Positions 60,193 to 64,000 of a DNA stretch of 64,000 bases are shown here, piece by piece (position 1 is the stretch's first letter; every line of letters starts with the position of its first letter). Location of the stretch: contig NZ_JAASUI010000004.1 of assembly GCF_014224155.1 (NCBI RefSeq), positions 163,705-227,704 of the forward strand, given 5' to 3'. The position numbers were made by a program, and so were the translations under genes. Origin of the DNA: Listeria cossartiae subsp. cossartiae (GTDB lineage: Bacteria > Bacillota > Bacilli > Lactobacillales > Listeriaceae). The notes under the pieces were generated by a model, which saw only the letters and a list, made by a program, of their open reading frames with translations, was not told the DNA's origin and ran no database searches.

Positions 60193-61035
60193 ATGACAAA
60201 ACAGCTACTTGTTTTACAATCCGATTTTGGTATTAGTGATGGTGCAGTTAGTGCAATGTATGGCGTGATTAACAGTGTTAGTGTCGATTTACAAATATAC
60301 GATTTAACACATCAAATTCCTCAATTTAATATTTGGGAGGCATCTTATCGTTTACTACAAACCGTAACTTACTGGCCTGAAAATACGATTTTTGTCTCGA
60401 TTGTCGATCCTGGTGTTGGTTCGAAACGACGCAGTGTAGCCGTTTTAACAGAAGATGGTCATTATATTATTACACCCGACAACGGCACTTTAACTCATAT
60501 CGCACATTACGGAACGATAAAAGAAGTTCGTTTGATTGATGAAGAAAAAAATCGGCTGCCAAAATCAGGCGCTTCTCATACTTTTCACGGCCGTGATATT
60601 TTTGCCTATACGGCGGCCAGGCTTGCTGCTGGCGTGATCAGCTTTGAAGATATTGGACCCGCAGCCGCTCCCGAATCAATTGTCTCCCTGAGTTTAAGTG
60701 ATTCCTACTTAGAAAGCGAGCAAGCTTTTGGCACGATTGATATTATTGACCGCCCATTTGGCAACCTTTGGACAAATATTCGTCGGACCGATTTCCTTGA
60801 GCTCGGCGCCAACTACGGCGATTCCATTGAAGTCCTAATCAAACACCACGATCGCGTAGTTTATAAAAATTTCGTTACCTACAGTCGCTCATTCGCAGAC
60901 TTGCGCATCGGCGAACCACTCATCTACGTCAACTCACTCGACAACCTCGGCCTTGGTATCAATCAAGGTTCGTTCGTAGACGCTTACTCAGTAGGGACCG
61001 GCACCAGCTGGAAAGTCACCCTAAAAAAAGCATAA
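60193..61035 (+). CDS. SAM hydrolase / SAM hydroxide adenosyltransferase (DUF62)
   Basis: The 280-residue protein of the SAM_adeno_trans (DUF62) family hydrolyses S-adenosylmethionine to adenosine and methionine in characterised members. It has LQSDFGISDGAVSAMYGV at the N-terminus, SIVDPGVGSKRR near 77 and ITPDNGTLTHI near 98. The start is the ATG at 60193 with ggagg upstream; an earlier TTG frame is inside the leader. The T-box ahead with a Met codon suggests it is made when charged tRNA-Met runs short, freeing methionine from SAM (inference). Confidence 0.88.
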   Translation: MTKQLLVLQSDFGISDGAVSAMYGVINSVSVDLQIYDLTHQIPQFNIWEASYRLLQTVTYWPENTIFVSIVDPGVGSKRRSVAVLTEDGHYIITPDNGTLTHIAHYGTIKEVRLIDEEKNRLPKSGASHTFHGRDIFAYTAARLAAGVISFEDIGPAAAPESIVSLSLSDSYLESEQAFGTIDIIDRPFGNLWTNIRRTDFLELGANYGDSIEVLIKHHDRVVYKNFVTYSRSFADLRIGEPLIYVNSLDNLGLGINQGSFVDAYSVGTGTSWKVTLKKA

Positions 61036-61086
61036 AAAAACAGGGTCAATCGTCCAAATTGGATTTTTGACCCTGTTTCATTTTTT
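61034..61086. terminator. Bidirectional terminator between the SAM hydrolase and MFS genes
   Basis: AAACAGGGTCAA and TTGACCCTGTTT form a 12-bp stem with a 22-23 nt loop and A/T tracts at both ends. It serves two convergent genes. Confidence 0.9.
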
Positions 61087-62566
61087 ATTTCGTATATTCT
61101 TTGACGATTGGTTCTTGTTTTTTATTTTTAAGGAATAGACTTAAAATCATCCCAATAGCCGCGAAAATTGCAGCAACCATAAACGCCGCACGCATTCCGT
61201 CCAAACTAGCATCTTGCGCTTTTTGAGCAAAACTAGCTGGGTCGGTCGCCATAAGCGCCTTACCTGGCATATTATCTTTCGTCACATTCGTTAAAACAGT
61301 AATAAGTACCGCAGTTCCAATTGAACCAGCAATTTGTCGAATCGTATTATTCACTGCCGAACCGTGATTAATCAAGTGGTTAGGAAGTGCATTCATACCC
61401 GCAGTCGAAACTGGCATCATCGCCATCGAAATCCCGAAGAATCTCACTGCGTAAAACACAACAATATACCAAAGCGGCGTATCCATCGTTAAGAACATAA
61501 ATGGAATTGTACCGATAGTCAAAATGGTAACCCCGGTAATCGTCAGCCATTTTGCCCCAATTTTATCGAAAATAATACCCGTAATCGGACTCATTATCCC
61601 CATAATAATCGCACCCGGAAGTAATAACAGACCTGACTGAAGCGCCGACTCCCCGCGAATGGTTTGAATATAAAGTGGCAATACAATCTCCGCACCAATC
61701 ATCGCCATTGTTACAATCGAACCAAGAACAACTGACAATGAAAATACTGGATATTTAAACACATGCAGTTCAAGCATCGGATTCTCAATAACCAGTTGGC
61801 GCCATACAAACAGCCCAATAACAACGACACCAATAATTAACATCGTAATAACTGTCGCATCTCCCCAACCATCATTCCCCGCTGAACTAAATCCATAAAG
61901 GAGTGACCCAAAACCAATTGAAGACATGACAATCGAAAGAAAATCAATTTTTGTATCAGTTAATTTCACTACTTTTTTCATTCCAAAGAACGCTAAAATA
62001 ATATCGATTACTGCGATTGGAATTAAAATAAGAAATAATACGCGCCAATCATACGAATCTACAATCCAACCAGACAATGTTGGCCCAATTGCTGGAGCAA
62101 ACGCAATAACAAGCCCCATCAGCCCCATTGCCGCCCCACGTTTTTCACGAGGGAAAATCAGCAAGAAGATTGTTTGAAGTAACGGCATCATAATCCCTGC
62201 ACCAGCCGCTTGAACAATACGACCAGTAAGTAATACCGGGAAAGAACCCGCCACTGATGCAATAATTGTACCAATTGTAAATACAGTCATCGCCGTAATA
62301 AATAACGTTTTCGAACTAATTTTTTCAATTAAAAGTGCTGTAATCGGAATCATAATCCCATTTGTCAGCAAGAAAGCTGTCGTTAACCATTGCCCAGTTG
62401 CTGCTGTAATATGCAAATCATCCATAATCATTGGCAGTGCTGTTGCAAGTAACGTCTGATTCAAAATCGCTACAAATGCCCCAATAATCATTGTTACTAC
62501 TAATAAACTTCTACTATACGACTTCCCGTTAACATCAACGGGCCGTTCTACTGCTGTACTATTCAA
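61085..62566 (-). CDS. MFS drug:H+ antiporter, DHA2 (14-helix) family
   Basis: The 493-residue EmrB/QacA-type exporter starts at a TTG at 62566 with ggaagggg about 8 nt upstream; earlier in-frame codons have no site. About 14 hydrophobic helices are visible. Helix 1 carries NQTLLATALPMIMDDL, and the conserved motif GLVIAFAPAIGPTLSGWIV marks an antiporter. It is the second gene after the TetR regulator, with a terminator-like inverted repeat between them. The substrate is unknown. Confidence 0.88.
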   Translation of the reverse strand: MNSTAVERPVDVNGKSYSRSLLVVTMIIGAFVAILNQTLLATALPMIMDDLHITAATGQWLTTAFLLTNGIMIPITALLIEKISSKTLFITAMTVFTIGTIIASVAGSFPVLLTGRIVQAAGAGIMMPLLQTIFLLIFPREKRGAAMGLMGLVIAFAPAIGPTLSGWIVDSYDWRVLFLILIPIAVIDIILAFFGMKKVVKLTDTKIDFLSIVMSSIGFGSLLYGFSSAGNDGWGDATVITMLIIGVVVIGLFVWRQLVIENPMLELHVFKYPVFSLSVVLGSIVTMAMIGAEIVLPLYIQTIRGESALQSGLLLLPGAIIMGIMSPITGIIFDKIGAKWLTITGVTILTIGTIPFMFLTMDTPLWYIVVFYAVRFFGISMAMMPVSTAGMNALPNHLINHGSAVNNTIRQIAGSIGTAVLITVLTNVTKDNMPGKALMATDPASFAQKAQDASLDGMRAAFMVAAIFAAIGMILSLFLKNKKQEPIVKEYTK

Positions 62567-62619
62567 AATTAATACCCCTTCCCATGTGGAAATTTCCAGA
62601 TGAATAATAGAAGTATAAT

Positions 62620-62661
62620 AAAAAAAGACCAACAAGTCAACAAAAAGTGACTAGTCGGTCT
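62620..62661 (-). terminator. Terminator between tetR and the MFS gene
   Basis: On the minus strand, AGACCGACTAGTCA pairs with TGACTTGTTGGTCT (12 of 14) around CTTTTTGT and is followed by seven T. It begins 6 bp after the tetR stop. It would limit read-through into the exporter; an operator role for the GACTAGTC part is possible. Confidence 0.7.
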
Positions 62662-62666
62662 AAAAT

Positions 62667-63554
62667 TTATAAAAGCCCGTTCACACAAGCTTCTAATTTA
62701 TTTACTTCTTTCGTCAAACTTGCTGGCACGTGCTGTTTTAAATATAGCAATGTCCCTTGAACCATGAAATCTCTAGGCGCTTCATTATTATTAATCTCAC
62801 CAACAAGCGCATTCATCGATTCCTTATACTGCCATTTATCCGAATCAGCAATATCCGCATTCTCAATCCCGACATTAAGCTCCTCAAGCGCTTCCCGAAG
62901 TTTAGCCAAACGCTTATTGCGGATCATCGTTTGGTCCGGCACTAGATTTTCCGTGTCCGCTTCCGTAAACACAATCTCCCCACTCTCCAAAATATCCTTA
63001 ACAAGCGCATCAAGCCTTCTTACAACATAAGGAATCGCCCGTTCAATCAATCCCGAGCTAACATTCTTGCTCCCACTAGCAAAGACATACATCGCCGCCA
63101 TACCACTAAGCAACATCGTAATATCATTAATATACGGCTCCGTTTCCTCCCCGTAAACCTCTAACAACTGATATTTAACCCATTCCATATTTTTCAGCCG
63201 AACATTCTGTAAAAACGCATTAAAATCATCATCAATCATTGTCTGAGAAAAAGTAATATTCAATATCTCCCCATTCTCCGTATAAAAATGAATAATAATC
63301 TTCAAACACTCCGTAAAATTATCCTTCTTCGTCCCGTCCAGCGCCATCGTATACTCCAAACGCTGATGCAAAACCGAATACTCCTGCTTAAAAATCACAA
63401 TCGCCAGTTCCTCTTTCGAAGTAAAATAATTATAAAAAGTCCCTTTAGAAATCCCAGCTGCATCAACCATATCTTGTACAGACGTTTTCAAATACCCTTG
63501 TTTTTGAAATACTTCCTTAGCCGACTTAATAATCCGCTGTTTCTTCTCCTTCAA
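62667..63554 (-). CDS. TetR-family transcriptional regulator
   Basis: The 295-residue regulator is long for the family (usually about 190-220). The N-terminal HTH (about 1-55) contains GISKGTFYNYFTSKEEL. The ligand-binding domain runs to about 200. An extra C-terminal segment of about 90 residues (from VPDQTMIRNKRLAKLREAL) looks helical and may be a further dimer or sensor part. The start is a TTG at 63554. It most likely represses its own operon, which includes the MFS exporter. Confidence 0.88.
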   Translation of the reverse strand: MKEKKQRIIKSAKEVFQKQGYLKTSVQDMVDAAGISKGTFYNYFTSKEELAIVIFKQEYSVLHQRLEYTMALDGTKKDNFTECLKIIIHFYTENGEILNITFSQTMIDDDFNAFLQNVRLKNMEWVKYQLLEVYGEETEPYINDITMLLSGMAAMYVFASGSKNVSSGLIERAIPYVVRRLDALVKDILESGEIVFTEADTENLVPDQTMIRNKRLAKLREALEELNVGIENADIADSDKWQYKESMNALVGEINNNEAPRDFMVQGTLLYLKQHVPASLTKEVNKLEACVNGLL

Positions 63555-63579
63555 AAAAACACACCATCCCGTCCAGTTA

Positions 63580-63608
63580 TTATACCCCTAGTATAATCTA
63601 TTTATACT
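63580..63608. promoter_or_regulatory. Overlapping palindromes at the tetR promoter (candidate operator)
   Basis: Two perfect inverted repeats share a half-site: TTATAC-CCCTA-GTATAA (63580-63596) and AGTATAA-TCTAT-TTATACT (63590-63608). They cover the -10 and spacer of the tetR promoter, as expected for an autorepressor. Confidence 0.55.
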
Positions 63609-63618
63609 CGCGATTCAA
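63590..63618 (-). promoter_or_regulatory. Promoter of the tetR-MFS operon
   Basis: On the minus strand, TTGAAT (63613-63618), a 17-bp spacer and TATACT (63590-63595), about 36 bp ahead of the TTG start. It overlaps the candidate operator. Confidence 0.6.
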
Positions 63619-63744
63619 GGTAAGGCTGTTAGTCCATTATGTTTCCTAAAAATCCAATTATATTCACTCAAAACTTCCTATTTAGACAAATAAAAAAAGC
63701 TTCGCATTTTAGCGAAACACTCAAAGTACCAACATATTGTATTA

Positions 63745-63817
<73 letters not shown>

Positions 63818-63841
63818 AGCAAAGCCTTTCAAATAAAAAAA

Positions 63842-63917
63842 TGGCTCCACAGGCAGGACTCGAACCTGCGACCGATCGGTTAACAGCCGATTGCTCTACC
63901 AACTGAGCTACTGTGGA
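63842..63917 (-). tRNA. tRNA-Asn (anticodon GUU)
   Basis: On the minus strand, 76 nt including encoded CCA. Acceptor TCCACAG pairs with CTGTGGA, anticodon stem ATCGG/CCGAT has loop CTGTTAA (anticodon GTT), and the T-arm is GCAGGTTCGAGTCCTGC. It lies between 5S rRNA and tRNA-Thr. Confidence 0.96.
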
Positions 63918-63926
63918 ATAATAAAT

Positions 63927-64000
63927 TGCCCGGCAGCGACCTACTCTCGCAGGGGGAAGCCCCCAACTACCATTGGCGCGGAGAAGCTTAACTACCGTGT
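63927..64000 (-). rRNA. rrf: 5S ribosomal RNA, 5' part cut by the window edge
   Basis: On the minus strand the last roughly 74 nt of 5S rRNA are seen, including AAGTTAAGC-like TAGTTAAGCTTCTCCGCGCC, the GGTAGTTGGGGGCTTCCCCC hairpin region, and GAGAGTAGGTCGCTGCCGGG at the 3' end. The rest of the rRNA operon lies to the right, outside the window. Confidence 0.93.

Overview
The window is a low-GC Gram-positive chromosome segment that reads as Listeria. The evidence is the gene content and order (atp operon, mnaA-upp-glyA, prmC-prfA-tdk, thrB-thrC-hom, rho-murA2, lafC-lafB-lafA, the autolysin gene ami, pyrG-rpoE-argS), together with Listeria-type surface proteins. Two details point to a serotype 4b-like Listeria monocytogenes: Ami has only six GW modules (770 residues), and no glycosyltransferase gene lies between rho and gtcA. 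Another close Listeria such as L. innocua is not excluded. Locus comparisons with other strains are from memory, not from a search.

Layout. 1-5839: F1Fo ATP synthase genes on the minus strand (atpD cut by the left edge, then atpG, A, H, F, E, B, I), followed by about 830 bp without a convincing gene. 6671-21315: housekeeping and envelope genes (mnaA, upp, glyA, ywlE, ywlC, prmC, RF1, tdk, threonine branch, L31, gtcA, rho, murA2). A dense cluster of DnaA boxes lies between prmC and ywlC. 21433-24813: the three-gene laf cluster for the lipoteichoic acid glycolipid anchor. 25137-34732: fba, a diacylglycerol kinase-like gene, ami (plus strand), pyrG with a CTP-sensing attenuator, rpoE, a small membrane protein, argS and a DUF1934 gene. 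34810-47140: accessory metabolism and small membrane proteins (M50 protease, tautomerase, HD hydrolase, lipL, oligopeptide-binding lipoprotein, stress-type oxidoreductases, CDF metal exporter, HAD phosphatase, a lipoprotein hydrolase and a monooxygenase). 47190-51016: two neighbouring sortase-anchored surface proteins. 51455-55337: a two-component system plus ABC exporter resembling HssRS-HrtBA. 55383-59693: formate dehydrogenase fdhA, a DUF1641 gene and fdhD. 59840-61035: a T-box leader with an AUG specifier ahead of a SAM hydrolase. 61085-63554: a TetR/MFS drug-efflux pair. 63745-64000: tRNA-Thr, tRNA-Asn and the 3' part of 5S rRNA, the end of an rRNA operon.

Nearly all genes lie on the minus strand. 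The exceptions are ami, the tautomerase, the lipoprotein hydrolase and monooxygenase pair, and the T-box/SAM hydrolase unit. Most transcription units end in clear Rho-independent terminators. I saw no prophage, insertion sequence or CRISPR array. The most informative non-coding signals are the DnaA-box cluster (about 11618-11992), the methionine-type T-box (59875-60157), the pyrG slippage attenuator (31495-31608), an HssR-like direct repeat at the hrtB promoter, and overlapping palindromes at the tetR promoter.
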